DNA of 64,000 nucleotides. Source: CAZKCI01 sp964551475 (lineage in GTDB: Bacteria > Auribacterota > Erginobacteria > Erginobacterales > CAZKCI01). The stretch covers positions 50,753-114,752 of the forward strand of contig CAZKCI010000027.1 in the NCBI GenBank assembly GCA_964551475.1, given 5' to 3'. Below the pieces are notes generated by a model that worked only from the letters and a program-made list of their open reading frames with translations, did no database searches and had not been told where the DNA came from. Shown here piece after piece: positions 49,127 to 58,518 of this stretch. Made by a program: the position numbers and the translations under genes. The first letter of the stretch is position 1; every line of letters begins with the position of its first letter.

Positions 49127-49216
49127 TCAACGGTTCAACGGTTCACGGTTCAACGGTTCACGGTTCAACGGTTCACGGTTCAACGGTTCACGGTTTACTG
49201 ATTACAGTTCACTGAT
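49127..49216. repeat. family M tandem repeat (CGGTTCAACGGTTCA units)
   Basis: GGTTCAACGGTTCACGGTTC is iterated about four times, then family C words (TTTACTGATTACAGTTCAC). The unit is about 18 bp. Related words occur at 51133-51170 and 53705-53785 (with inverse AACCGTTGAACCGTTGAACC). Confidence 0.9.
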
Positions 49217-49971
49217 CACTGGTTCAACTCCAGCCAGCACAAAAAATCCGCCAGTGTCGGCCAGGACATCTCGTAATCGGCCGAGTCCACCCGCACCAGG
49301 TTCACGGCCCCGCTGAGATCGGAAAGAACCGTATCCGAGCTAAACTTGCCGAAGGAGGAGTGCTCCCACTTGATGCACTCCCCGTTCTTGCAGGAGGAGG
49401 ATTTGGCGATCACCTTTCCCATCGCCCTCCGGTTGCAGAGAAGGACCAGGTGATCGGAATGGCCCTCGAGATGAAAATGAACGTGCCCTCCATGGTCAAG
49501 CCCCTGGCGGAATACTCTGCGGAACACCTGCTGGGCCAGCTGCTTGGGCCGCAGATCGTACGACGGGATATTGGAAACAAACCGATCCCGGCGCAAGAAA
49601 AGCGGCTGGCGGAAAAGACGGTGGATCGCCTTCTTGAACTGGTCGAAGCTGAAAGGCTTCCTGAACATCCCCCGGAAACCCGCCTCCCGGACCGACCGCA
49701 TCTCGTTCGCGTTGAGCTCGTAGGCGGAGATGAGGAGAGCGGGAACGGGAAAGCCCGCGTCCCGGAGCAGTCGGTAGAACTCGAGCCCGGTCATGTCCTC
49801 CAGGTTGTTGTCCGCCACCACCGCGTCGGGAGGGCGCGTCTTGGCCTGCTTCAGGGCGTCGGCGCCCCGGGCGAACGACTCCACCCGGTATCCCAGCAAT
49901 CCGATGAAGCGGTGGAGGACCTGCTGGGTCAGCGGCTCATCTTCTAAAACAAATATGGTCTTTTCTTCCAT
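49216..49971 (-). CDS. response regulator with an unrecognised C-terminal domain
   Basis: 251 residues. Receiver domain (about 4-120) with acidic pocket E10/D11, phospho-acceptor D54 in V-V-A-D-N-N-L, S82 and K105 (F-R-K-P-F). The C-terminal about 125 residues (from S-N-I-P-S-Y-D-L-R-P) have a conserved-looking H-V-H-F-H-L-E-G-H and C-x-x-x-x-C region, but I do not recognise the fold. No kinase gene is adjacent; it lies between ilvC and leuA. The last codons (L-E-L-N-Q) and stop fall in repeat words. Confidence 0.82.
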   Translation of the reverse strand: MEEKTIFVLEDEPLTQQVLHRFIGLLGYRVESFARGADALKQAKTRPPDAVVADNNLEDMTGLEFYRLLRDAGFPVPALLISAYELNANEMRSVREAGFRGMFRKPFSFDQFKKAIHRLFRQPLFLRRDRFVSNIPSYDLRPKQLAQQVFRRVFRQGLDHGGHVHFHLEGHSDHLVLLCNRRAMGKVIAKSSSCKNGECIKWEHSSFGKFSSDTVLSDLSGAVNLVRVDSADYEMSWPTLADFLCWLELNQ

Positions 49972-49977
49972 AACAAT

Positions 49978-50104
49978 GGTCGACGGGTCAGGGAAAGGAT
50001 AGTGGTCTGGTCCCTGGGTAAGGTTAATGGTGCGGCCCGGACAGCCGGCCATCACCATCGACCTAACCCATTAACCAAACCCACTTCCTAACCCATCGCC
50101 CATC
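49978..50104. repeat. family B palindromic repeat, copy 5
   Basis: GGTCGACGGGTCAGGGAAAG on the left; CCTAACCCATCGCCCATCTAC on the right. The right end contributes the first base of the ilvC stop codon. Confidence 0.88.
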
Positions 50105-51108
50105 TACTTTTTTTTCGGGGCCTTCAGCCAGCACATCATCGAGCGCAGCTGCTTTCCCACCCTTTCGATCAGATGATCGGCCTGGCTCTTGAGGAGAGCG
50201 TTGAAAACCGGACGGCCGGCGCGGTTCTCCAGTATCCACTCCCGGGCGAACTCGCCGCTGCGGATCTCGGCGAGGATCTTCTTCATCTCCGCCCGGGTGG
50301 ACTCGGTGATCACCCGCGGACCCCGGGTGATGTCGCCGTATTTCGCGGTATTGCTGATCGAATAGCGCATCCAGGCGATCCCGCCCTTGTTCATCAGGTC
50401 GGTGATGAGCTTGAGCTCATGCAGACACTCGAAATAGGCCACTTCGGGCTGGTAGCCGGCGGCGACCAGGGTCTCGAAGCCGGCCCGGACGAGCTCCGTC
50501 AGGCCGCCGCAGAGAACCACCTGCTCCCCGAAGAGGTCGGTCTCGGTCTCCTCGCCGAAGGTGGTCTCCAGGACGCCCGCGCGGGTGGCCCCGATCCCCT
50601 TGGCGTGGGCCAGGGCGATCTTCTTCGCCTTGCCGCTGTGGTCCTGGTGGACGGCCAGCAGGCAGGGCACGCCGTTTCCCTCGACGAAGACGTCGCGGAC
50701 CAGATGGCCGGGCCCCTTGGGCGCGACCAGGTAAACGTCGATGTTCTTGGGCGGAACGATCTGCCCGAAGTGGATGTTGAAGCCGTGGGAGAAGGCCAGG
50801 GCCTTGCCCGCCTTGAGCCCGCTTTCGATACAGGACCGGTAGAGCGCCGCCTGCACTTCGTCGGGAACGAGCAGGTGGATGATGTCGGCGGCCTTGGCCG
50901 CGTCCTCGGCCAGCATCGGCTGAAAGCCGTGGGAGACCGCCAGGCGGTAGTTGTCCGTCCCGGGGAGCTCGGAGACGATGACATCGACGCCGCAGTCGCG
51001 CAGGTTCTGGGCCTGGGCGTGCCCCTGGGAACCGTAGCCGATGATGGCGATCTTCTTCCCCTTTAATATTTTCAGGTCCGCGTCCTTGTCATAGTACATC
51101 TTGGCCAT
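50104..51108 (-). CDS. ilvC: ketol-acid reductoisomerase
   Basis: 334 residues from the ATG at 51108 (ribosome site GGAGG). NADPH motif I-I-G-Y-G-S-Q-G-H-A (about 22-31), catalytic region V-A-P-K-G-P-G-H, and C-terminal metal site E-T-E-T-D-L-F-G-E-Q. Class I length. Second step of branched-chain amino acid synthesis. Confidence 0.96.
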   Translation of the reverse strand: MAKMYYDKDADLKILKGKKIAIIGYGSQGHAQAQNLRDCGVDVIVSELPGTDNYRLAVSHGFQPMLAEDAAKAADIIHLLVPDEVQAALYRSCIESGLKAGKALAFSHGFNIHFGQIVPPKNIDVYLVAPKGPGHLVRDVFVEGNGVPCLLAVHQDHSGKAKKIALAHAKGIGATRAGVLETTFGEETETDLFGEQVVLCGGLTELVRAGFETLVAAGYQPEVAYFECLHELKLITDLMNKGGIAWMRYSISNTAKYGDITRGPRVITESTRAEMKKILAEIRSGEFAREWILENRAGRPVFNALLKSQADHLIERVGKQLRSMMCWLKAPKKK

Positions 51109-51187
51109 GTCCAACCTCCGTGGTTTTCTAAAAAGGTTCCCGGTTCAACGGTTCACGGTTCAACGGTTCGTGATGCCACTTGCGCGT

Positions 51188-51276
51188 TGTAGGCCGCTTC
51201 TGTGAAGCGGCGCTTTTTCGCCCGCTCACACCTGTCCGCCGTAGCGCGGAGCGCATAGGCGGAGAGCGGGCCTACA
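51188..51276. repeat. family H repeat, copy 4, preceded by family M words
   Basis: TGTAGGCCGCTTCTGTGAAG matches copy 3 exactly, and the end is CGGGCCTACA. Family M words (GGTTCAACGGTTCACGG) lie just before, at 51133-51170. The gap 51109-51303 has no gene. Confidence 0.88.
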
Positions 51277-51303
51277 CAACATTGCGAACCGCGGTCCCCT
51301 GTT

Positions 51304-51783
51304 TCAGCTCCTCGCGATCGCCACCGTCCCCGTCCGCACCAGCTCCCGGATCCCGAAACGGCTCACCAGCCCGATGATCGCCCGGATCTTCCCCTCGTCG
51401 CCGGTCGCTTCCAGGACCAGCGTGTCGGGAGCGAAGTCCACCACCCGGGCCCGGAAAACTTCGGCGATCTCGATGATCTCGGAGCGGGTGCGGGCGGTGG
51501 CGTTGACCTTGACCAGGATGAGCTCCCGGTCCAGGCACTCCGGCCCGGCGAACTCCTGCACCTTGATCACGTCGATGAGCTTGTTGAGCTGTTTCTCCAC
51601 CTGCTCGATGATCTCGGGCTTGCCCTTGTCGTCGACCACGATGGTCATCCGGGAGACGGTGGGATCGTTGGTCTCCCCCACCGCCAAACTCGCGATGTTG
51701 AAGCCCCGCCCGGAAAAGAGGCCGGAGACCCGGGCCAGGACGCCGAACTTGTTCTCGACCAGAACGGAAATTGTATGCTTCAT
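51304..51783 (-). CDS. ilvN: acetolactate synthase small subunit
   Basis: 159 residues. The N-terminal ACT domain starts T-I-S-V-L-V-E-N-K-F-G-V-L-A-R-V, with G-R-G-F-N-I. A second ACT-like half contains R-E-L-I-L-V-K-V and E-A-T-G-D-E-G-K-I. It regulates IlvB and confers valine sensitivity in the family. It follows ilvB with a repeat spacer. Confidence 0.95.
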   Translation of the reverse strand: MKHTISVLVENKFGVLARVSGLFSGRGFNIASLAVGETNDPTVSRMTIVVDDKGKPEIIEQVEKQLNKLIDVIKVQEFAGPECLDRELILVKVNATARTRSEIIEIAEVFRARVVDFAPDTLVLEATGDEGKIRAIIGLVSRFGIRELVRTGTVAIARS

Positions 51784-51837
51784 GGATACACCTCTAAGAA
51801 TTTAGCTGCTTGTGCAACGTTAAAAATTGCGTTCCCG

Positions 51838-51957
51838 CATGGAGTACTGGAGTATTGGAAAAAAACAGCCTGCCAGCCGGTCAATTCTTCAACATCACTC
51901 CATTACTCCACTACTCCATTACTCCGGTTTTCTTGATTATTCCATTACTCCAATTCT
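51838..51957. repeat. family N repeat (GGAGTACTGGAGTATTGG / CTCCATTACTCC words)
   Basis: Left words GGAGTACTGGAGTATTGG; right words ACTCCATTACTCCACTACTC and ATTACTCCAATTC, an imperfect inverted pair. It fills the gap between ilvN and ilvB. Confidence 0.82.
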
Positions 51958-51958
51958 G

Positions 51959-53623
51959 TTAGGCCATCCCGCCGATCATCTGGTTGATGGTGGCCCCGGC
52001 CGGGATCATGGGGAAGACGTTCTCCTCCTTCTCGACGATGAAATCGAGAAAGACCGGGCCTGGGGTGCTGAGGGCCGTCTCCAGGGCGGCCCGGACCTTC
52101 TTCTTCTCGCTGACCCGGATGCCCTTGGCCCCGTAGGCTTCGGCCAGGCGGACGAAATCCGGATTGCCGCAGAGCTCGGTGCAGGAGTAGCGCTTCTCGT
52201 AGAAAAGCTCCTGCCACTGGCGGACCATGCCCAGAAAACCGTTGTCGAGGATCGCCACCTTGACCGGGAGCTTGTTGTGCACCGCGGTGGCGAGCTCCTG
52301 GATGTTCATCTGGATCGACCCGTCCCCGGCCACGTCGAAAACCACCCGGTCGGGGAGCCCCATCTGGGCGCCGATCGCCGCCGGGAAGCCGTAGCCCATC
52401 GTCCCCAGTCCGCCCGAGGAGATGAAGGTCCTCGGCTCCGTATACTGGTAGTACTGGGCCGCCCACATCTGGTTCTGGCCGACCTCGGTGCAGATCACCG
52501 CCTGGCCCTTCGTGACCTCGTAGATCTGCTCGACCACGTACTGGGGGCGCAGCCGGTCGTCCTTCTTGTAGGTGAGCGGATACTTCGCCTTCCACTCGGC
52601 GATCTGGCGCCGCCAGGGATCGATCTTCCCCCCCTTGACGATGGCGTTCAGGTCCTTGAGCACCCGCGCGGCGTCGCCGACCACCGGAATGTCGGCCCGG
52701 ACGCTCTTCGATATGGCGGTGGGGTCGATATCGATATGGGCGATGACCGCGTGGCGCGCGAACTCGTCGATCTTGCCGGTGATCCGGTCGTCGAAACGGG
52801 CCCCCACCGAGATCAGAAGATCGGTCTCGGCGATCGCGAGGTTGGCGTACTGAGTGCCGTGCATCCCCACCATTTTCAGGGCCAGCGGATGGGTCTCCGG
52901 GAAGATCCCGAGCGCGAGCAGCGTGGTGGTGACGGGGATCCCCGTCTTCTCCACCAGTTTCTTGATCTCCGGCGCCGCGCCGGAAGCGATCGCTCCGCCC
53001 CCGACGTAGAGAAGCGGCTTCTGGGCTTTGGCGATGGCGTGGGCGAGTTTCTCGATCTGCTTCAAGTGCCCCTCGTAGACCGGCTTGTAGCCCCGGATCT
53101 CGACCTCCTTGGGGAAGACCGCCTTGGTCTCCGCCTTCTGGACGTCCTTGGGCACGTCGATCAGGACCGGCCCCGGGCGGCCGGTGCGGGCGAGGTAGAA
53201 AGCCTCCCGGACAATCCGGGGCAGGTCGTCGGCGCTGGTCACCAGGTAGTTGTGCTTGGTGATCGGGCGGGTGATTCCCACGATGTCCGCCTCCTGGAAG
53301 GCGTCGTTCCCGATCATCCCGGTGGCGACCTGGCCGGTGACGGCGACCATCGGGATCGAATCCATGTAGGCGGTGGCGATGCCGGTGACCAGGTTGGTCG
53401 CCCCCGGACCGGAGGTGGCCAGGCACACTCCGGCCTTGCCCGTGGCCCGCGCGTAGCCGTCGGCCGCGTGGGCGCCCCCCTGCTCGTGGCGGGTGAGCGT
53501 GAGCTTGAGCGGAGACTGATAGATCGCGTCGAAGATGTCCAGGACCGCCCCTCCGGGGTAGCCGAACATGACCTCGACGCCCTCCTTGATCAGACTGTCG
53601 ATGAGAACTTGGGCGCCCTTCAT
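51959..53623 (-). CDS. ilvB: acetolactate synthase large subunit
   Basis: 554 residues. ThDP enzyme motifs: Y-P-G-G-A-V-L-D-I-F (about 22-31), R-H-E-Q-G-G-A-H-A-A (catalytic Glu), S-G-P-G-A-T-N, and the ThDP-Mg region G-D-G-S-I-Q-M-N. FAD-binding middle domain. First common step of Ile/Val synthesis. Its ribosome site GGAGG sits in the loop region of a perfect 12-bp hairpin (53626-53652), suggesting control of translation. Confidence 0.96.
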   Translation of the reverse strand: MKGAQVLIDSLIKEGVEVMFGYPGGAVLDIFDAIYQSPLKLTLTRHEQGGAHAADGYARATGKAGVCLATSGPGATNLVTGIATAYMDSIPMVAVTGQVATGMIGNDAFQEADIVGITRPITKHNYLVTSADDLPRIVREAFYLARTGRPGPVLIDVPKDVQKAETKAVFPKEVEIRGYKPVYEGHLKQIEKLAHAIAKAQKPLLYVGGGAIASGAAPEIKKLVEKTGIPVTTTLLALGIFPETHPLALKMVGMHGTQYANLAIAETDLLISVGARFDDRITGKIDEFARHAVIAHIDIDPTAISKSVRADIPVVGDAARVLKDLNAIVKGGKIDPWRRQIAEWKAKYPLTYKKDDRLRPQYVVEQIYEVTKGQAVICTEVGQNQMWAAQYYQYTEPRTFISSGGLGTMGYGFPAAIGAQMGLPDRVVFDVAGDGSIQMNIQELATAVHNKLPVKVAILDNGFLGMVRQWQELFYEKRYSCTELCGNPDFVRLAEAYGAKGIRVSEKKKVRAALETALSTPGPVFLDFIVEKEENVFPMIPAGATINQMIGGMA

Positions 53624-53625
53624 TT

Positions 53626-53652
53626 TAAAAATTTCCTCCGGAAATTTTTAAG
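53626..53652 (-). promoter_or_regulatory. AU-rich hairpin holding the ilvB ribosome binding site
   Basis: TTAAAAATTTCC and GGAAATTTTTAA pair perfectly over 12 bp with a 3-nt loop. In the ilvB mRNA the Shine-Dalgarno GGAGG spans loop and stem, and the stem ends 2 nt before the start codon. A GCAGTC...GACTGC pair lies further upstream (about 53677-53706). This could reduce or modulate ilvB translation; a mere palindrome insertion is the alternative. Confidence 0.5.
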
Positions 53653-53704
53653 CAACTTTAGTCCGCCGCTTTTTCCCGCAGTCGCTCGCTTCCTGTTTGT
53701 GACT

Positions 53705-53800
53705 GCTCAGGTTATCAGGTTCACGGTACAGAGGTTCACGGTTATCTTGATGTTTTCCCAACCGTTGAACCGTTGAACCTGATTACTGATTACTTTCTTT
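53705..53800. repeat. family M and C words around the ilvD stop
   Basis: CAGGTTATCAGGTTCACGG, AACCGTTGAACCGTTGAACC, then TGATTACTGATTAC. The ilvD stop (53783-53785) and last codons lie within the TGATTACTGATTAC words. Confidence 0.8.
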
Positions 53801-55468
53801 CAATACCGCTCCCCGGTCGGCCGACCCCACCTGTGCGGCATAGCGGGCGAGGTAGCCGGAGAGTTTGCGCTCCGGTCTCTTCCACGACTTAGCTCGACGC
53901 TTCAGCTCCTGGTCAGAAAGATTGACGCAGATCTTCCTCTCCGAGATATCGAGCGTGACCTCGTCCCCGTCCTTTAAAAGAGCGATCGGTCCGCCCGCCG
54001 CCGCTTCGGGGGAGATGTGGCCCACGCAGGGGCCCCTGGTCCCTCCGGAGAAGCGCCCGTCGGTGATCAGCGCCGCCGTCTCCCCCATCCCCATGCCGTC
54101 GATGGCGGCGGTGAGCGAGAGCATCTCCCGCATCCCCGGGCCGCCCCGCGGCCCTTCGTAGCGGACGACCACCACCGTGCCGGGGACGATCCCTCCCTTC
54201 ATCAGGCAGGCCATCGCCGCCTCTTCGCAATCGAAGACCTTGGCCTTCCCCGTGAAGTGGCGCGCCTTCTCTGAGACCGCCGTCTGCTTGATCACGGCGC
54301 CGTCCGGGGCGAGGTTCCCCGAAAGGACGGCGATCCCGCCCTGCGGCCGGAAAGCCTTTTCCGGGGAACGGATAAAATCGGTGTCGCCGACAGAGGCCGC
54401 GGAGCGAATCTCCCCCACGGTCAGACCGCTGACCGTGGGAACGTCGCGGATCCGGCCGCCTAAAACCTTCAGCACCGCCGGGACGCCGCCCGCCGCGTGG
54501 AGGTCTTCCATCAGCCCCTCCCCGCCGGGCGCCAGGTCGGCGACCTGGGGGGTCAAGCGGCTGATCCGGTCGAAGGCCTCCAGCTTGAGGTCGATCCCCA
54601 AATCGCCGGAGATGGCCATCAGGTGGAGGACGGTGTTGGTCGATCCGCCCAGGGCCATGTCCGCCGTGATCGCGTTCTCGATGGCGGTCCGGGTCATGAT
54701 CTTCCGGGCGGAAATCCCTTCGTTGACCAGGGCAACGATCCGCTTTCCGGAACGATAGGCGATCCGCTTCTTCTCGGCCGAACCGGCCAGCGCCGTGGCG
54801 CAGAAGGGAAGGCTCATCCCCATCGCTTCGGTGACGCAGGCCATGGTGTTGGCGGTATACATCCCCTGGCAGGAGCCCTGCCCCGGGCAGGCTCGGAGCT
54901 CGAGCTCCTGGAGTTCCTCGGCCGATATCTTCCCGGCTTTGGCCTGTCCCACCGCCTCGAAGGCGTCCTTGACCAGGGAGAGGCGGCGGCCGCGGTGTCG
55001 GCCGGCGAGCATGGGGCCGGCGGTGACCGCGATCGCGGGGATGTTGAGCCGGGCCGCGGCCATCAGCATCCCGGGCGTGATCTTGTCGCAGTTGGTGAGG
55101 AGGACGAGACCGTCCAGGGCGTGCGCCCGGGCCACCATCTCGATCAGGTCGGCGATCAGCTCCCGGGTGGGGAGCGAGCAGCGCATCCCGGCGTGGCCCA
55201 TGGCGATCCCGTCGCAGACGCCGGGGACGGAGAAGAGGAAGGGGCGGCCGCCGCCGGCGTAGACGCCGTTCTCGATCGACCGCTCCAGCTCCCTCATCCC
55301 GACGTGACCGGGGATGAGATCGGTGAAGCTGGAGACGACGCCGATGAAGGGCTTCGAGAGGTCCTCGGGGTCGACGCCGGTCGCGAACATCAGGCAGCGG
55401 TGCGGCGCCCGTTCGATCCCGTTGACGATGGCGGCGCTGGCGAGTTTGTTGTTTTTAACTGTTTTCAT
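53783..55468 (-). CDS. ilvD: dihydroxy-acid dehydratase
   Basis: 561 residues. Iron-sulfur cysteines lie in N-C-D-K-I-T-P-G and R-A-C-P-G-Q-G-S-C-Q-G-M-Y-T-A-N-T-M, and the C-terminal catalytic region is D-G-R-F-S-G-G-T-R-G. Third step of Ile/Val synthesis. First gene of the ilvD-ilvB-ilvN-ilvC run. Final residues K-E-S-N-Q are encoded by family C repeat words. Start ATG 55468. Confidence 0.96.
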   Translation of the reverse strand: MKTVKNNKLASAAIVNGIERAPHRCLMFATGVDPEDLSKPFIGVVSSFTDLIPGHVGMRELERSIENGVYAGGGRPFLFSVPGVCDGIAMGHAGMRCSLPTRELIADLIEMVARAHALDGLVLLTNCDKITPGMLMAAARLNIPAIAVTAGPMLAGRHRGRRLSLVKDAFEAVGQAKAGKISAEELQELELRACPGQGSCQGMYTANTMACVTEAMGMSLPFCATALAGSAEKKRIAYRSGKRIVALVNEGISARKIMTRTAIENAITADMALGGSTNTVLHLMAISGDLGIDLKLEAFDRISRLTPQVADLAPGGEGLMEDLHAAGGVPAVLKVLGGRIRDVPTVSGLTVGEIRSAASVGDTDFIRSPEKAFRPQGGIAVLSGNLAPDGAVIKQTAVSEKARHFTGKAKVFDCEEAAMACLMKGGIVPGTVVVVRYEGPRGGPGMREMLSLTAAIDGMGMGETAALITDGRFSGGTRGPCVGHISPEAAAGGPIALLKDGDEVTLDISERKICVNLSDQELKRRAKSWKRPERKLSGYLARYAAQVGSADRGAVLKESNQ

Positions 55469-55599
55469 GGGATACCCGGAAGCGTTTAATATACTCCAAA
55501 GGCGGGTGTTCTGTCAACGACGGGCGGGCGAATTATGCAACCAATTTAGAAATGTCCGCTTTCGCGAGGACGGCGGCGCTCCGGCAGGTCCTTGATGAT

Positions 55600-55868
55600 C
55601 TTCATATCTGGTCGGCCTCACCTCTATCCGGACACAATGTCCGGATACCCTTATCTGATGCGCCGGAACAATGGAATCCGGACACGGGGCGGAATGACTG
55701 GCGTGATCGGATCGCCCACGATTGTTTCAGTTCCCTATCCCGCCAAAATGGCGGGATACCCACTTGAAGGGAGTACAACCCTCCAAATCGCGACATTTTA
55801 TCGCGAAAAGTGTCGCGATTCTCCTTTTATGATCAATCTGATCCCGAAATCGCGACACTTTGACGCAA
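55600..55868. repeat. cluster of short perfect hairpins in an AT-richer island
   Basis: Three hairpins: TATCCGGACA-caa-TGTCCGGATA (55625-55647), TATCCCGCCA-aaa-TGGCGGGATA (55736-55758), and AATCGCGACA...TGTCGCGATT (55786-55820), plus a half-site AATCGCGACACTTT at 55851. Two share the TATCC...GGATA frame with different cores. The region 55469-55889 has no gene; its base composition is lower in GC than the neighbourhood. Confidence 0.8.
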
Positions 55869-55889
55869 GAAATGCCACGCGTGTGTCCA

Positions 55890-56867
55890 TCACTCCCCCA
55901 TCTCAATCTCGCCGCCAAACCGTGCCCGGGCGAAGGCAATCGCCCGGTGCAGTTTTTCGCGCAGCAATTCCTTGGGCGGCAGGGCGGTGAGGTATTCGGC
56001 GACATGGATGCCGGAGCTGCCCAATTCCAGCAGTTCGATCTGTTCCTGTTTCTTTCCGGCGCAGAGGATCATGCCCAGCGGCGCCTCCTCGCCCTGCTTA
56101 CGTTCGTATTTATCCAGCCAGCGCAGGTAAAGTTCCATCTTCCCCTTGTGCTCGGGGCGGAACTTGTCCAGTTTGAGATCAACCGCCACCAGCCGGCGCA
56201 GGTACCGATGAAAGAACAGCAAGTCGAGATAAAAGTCATCCTCATCGACGGTAATCCGCTTCTGGCGGGCGACAAAGGAGAAGCCGATGCCTAACTCCAG
56301 GATGAAGGCTTCCATCTCGCGCAGAATGGCGGCTTCCAAGTCCTTTTCCTGAAATGCGCCGGTGAGTCCGAGAAAATCGAGGAAATAGGGATCGCGAAAA
56401 ACCAGGTCCGGGGTCAGCTTGTCCTCGTCACGCAAGGCGACGAGTTCGAGTCGGGCCAGTTCTTCGGGTTTTTTCTACAGGCCGGTGCGCTCGTAGAGCA
56501 TGGAGCCGATTTTTTTCTGGAGGGTTCGGGTGCTCCAACGTTCAATCCGGCACATCTCGGCATAAAAGTCCCGCTGAAGGGAATCCTGCAGGTAGATGAT
56601 GGAGAGAAAATGGGTCCAGCTCAATTGTCTCATCAGTGCTGAGACAATCCGGTCATCGGGAAAGGCCTCGGCAAAACGAAGCATGTGCCGCAGGCTTTTT
56701 TCGGAGAATCCTCTCCCATACTCCGCCTCCAATTGTCGCGCCAGTGATACGACATCTTCCCTGCTTTGGTCTTGCACAACTAAAATATAACTCCCCTGTC
56801 TTCCGAGATTTCCTTGCAACCACCTCGGGATAGCCACATTTTGGACATGGTCCCGTTTTCTCACCAC
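55890..56867 (-). pseudogene. DUF1016 / YhcG-type PDDEXK nuclease, interrupted by an in-frame stop
   Basis: Two pieces in the same frame: 56475-56867 ends with N-W-S-T-R-T-L-like W-S-T-R-T-L-Q-K-K-I-G-S-M-L-Y-E-R-T-G-L then TAG. 55890-56474 continues K-K-P-E-E-L then E-D-K-L-T-P-D-L-V-F-R-D-P-Y-F-L-D-F-L-G-L, the most conserved DUF1016 segment, and the nuclease core with Y-L-D-L-L-F-F-H and V-D-L-K-L. A functional gene would read through the TAG. The usual first about 100 residues are also missing. The family is a predicted nuclease often linked to restriction or toxin islands. Confidence 0.82.
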
Positions 56868-56898
56868 GCTCTGTTGGGAGATCCATGGGATTCTTCAT
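56770..56898 (-). pseudogene. topoisomerase-type C4 zinc-ribbon fragment
   Basis: Frame from the ATG at 56898: M-K-N-P-M-D-L-P-T, then C-P-K-C-G-Y-P-E-V-V-A-R-K-S-R-K-T-G and F-S-C-A. This looks like the C4 zinc finger of topoisomerase I-like proteins but runs out of frame into the DUF1016 remnant near 56770. It is likely a truncated gene joined by deletion or insertion. Confidence 0.45.
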
Positions 56899-57139
56899 CT
56901 CAAAGCCTCCCTAAAAACCATATTTGAATGGTCGCAGAAAGCGGAATTGGCCTGGAGCTACCCTGTGAATATTCTGCGCTGCGGGAGAAGAAGAAACGGC
57001 GGGATTTGCTGAAGTGGCGGCGCGGGGCATCATGGTGCTTCCTGAGGTCAAATATTGCCACAAATATGATAATAATTGCAAGATTGTTCGGGAATAAGAA
57101 AGGGAATAAGAACAATCAAACTTCTGGCTTTTCCAGGGT

Positions 57140-57262
57140 AAAGAGGTTGTCCGATAACCTCCGAAAACGCATGTTTTGGATAGCCACGGCTTTCAGGCTA
57201 CACACGGCAACGCAGGCTAAAGCCTGCGGCTACCGGGTTTGTCGGACAGCCTTTAATCCCCC
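57140..57262. repeat. hairpin repeat of the family H style (GTAGCCGCAGGCTTTAGCCTGCG)
   Basis: CGCAGGCT-AA-AGCCTGCG (57211-57228) is followed by GCTAC, and TAGCCACGGCTTTCAGGCTAC precedes it; outer words TTGTCCGATAACC and GTTTGTCGGACAGCC are roughly inverted. The stretch 56899-57139 is AT-rich with no recognised gene. Confidence 0.7.
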
Positions 57263-57299
57263 CGGCTATTATCGCTCGCCCTTCCAGGGCGATTTTTTG

Positions 57300-57341
57300 C
57301 TTTCACTTCCCACTTCTGACTTCTCACTTCTGACTTCTGCC
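57300..57341. repeat. family Q words (CACTTCTGACTTCT)
   Basis: TTCACTTCCCACTTCTGAC, TTCTCACTTCTGACTTCTG in tandem, ending at the alr stop codon. Confidence 0.75.
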
Positions 57342-58469
<1,128 letters not shown>

Positions 58470-58485
58470 GGCTTGGACTCGACTA

Positions 58486-58510
58486 AAGAAAGCCGCGGAT
58501 TACGCGGATT
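58486..58510. repeat. family R repeat, intact 25-mer
   Basis: AAGAAAGCCGCGG followed by ATTACGCGGATT. Identical in sequence to the segment inside the glycosyltransferase gene (19106-19130) and to the interrupted copy at 33138-33192. Located between tsaB and alr. Confidence 0.85.
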
Positions 58511-58518
58511 TGCGCTGA

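Noticed and set aside
49127..49216. CRISPR-like direct repeats
   Set aside because: The CGGTTCAACGGTTCA units are contiguous, short and lack unique spacers; no cas gene is near. It is a tandem word repeat of family M.
56900..57115. Small ORF on the minus strand in the AT-rich island
   Set aside because: Composition is Phe/Ile/Arg-rich with no ribosome site or family resemblance; likely chance.
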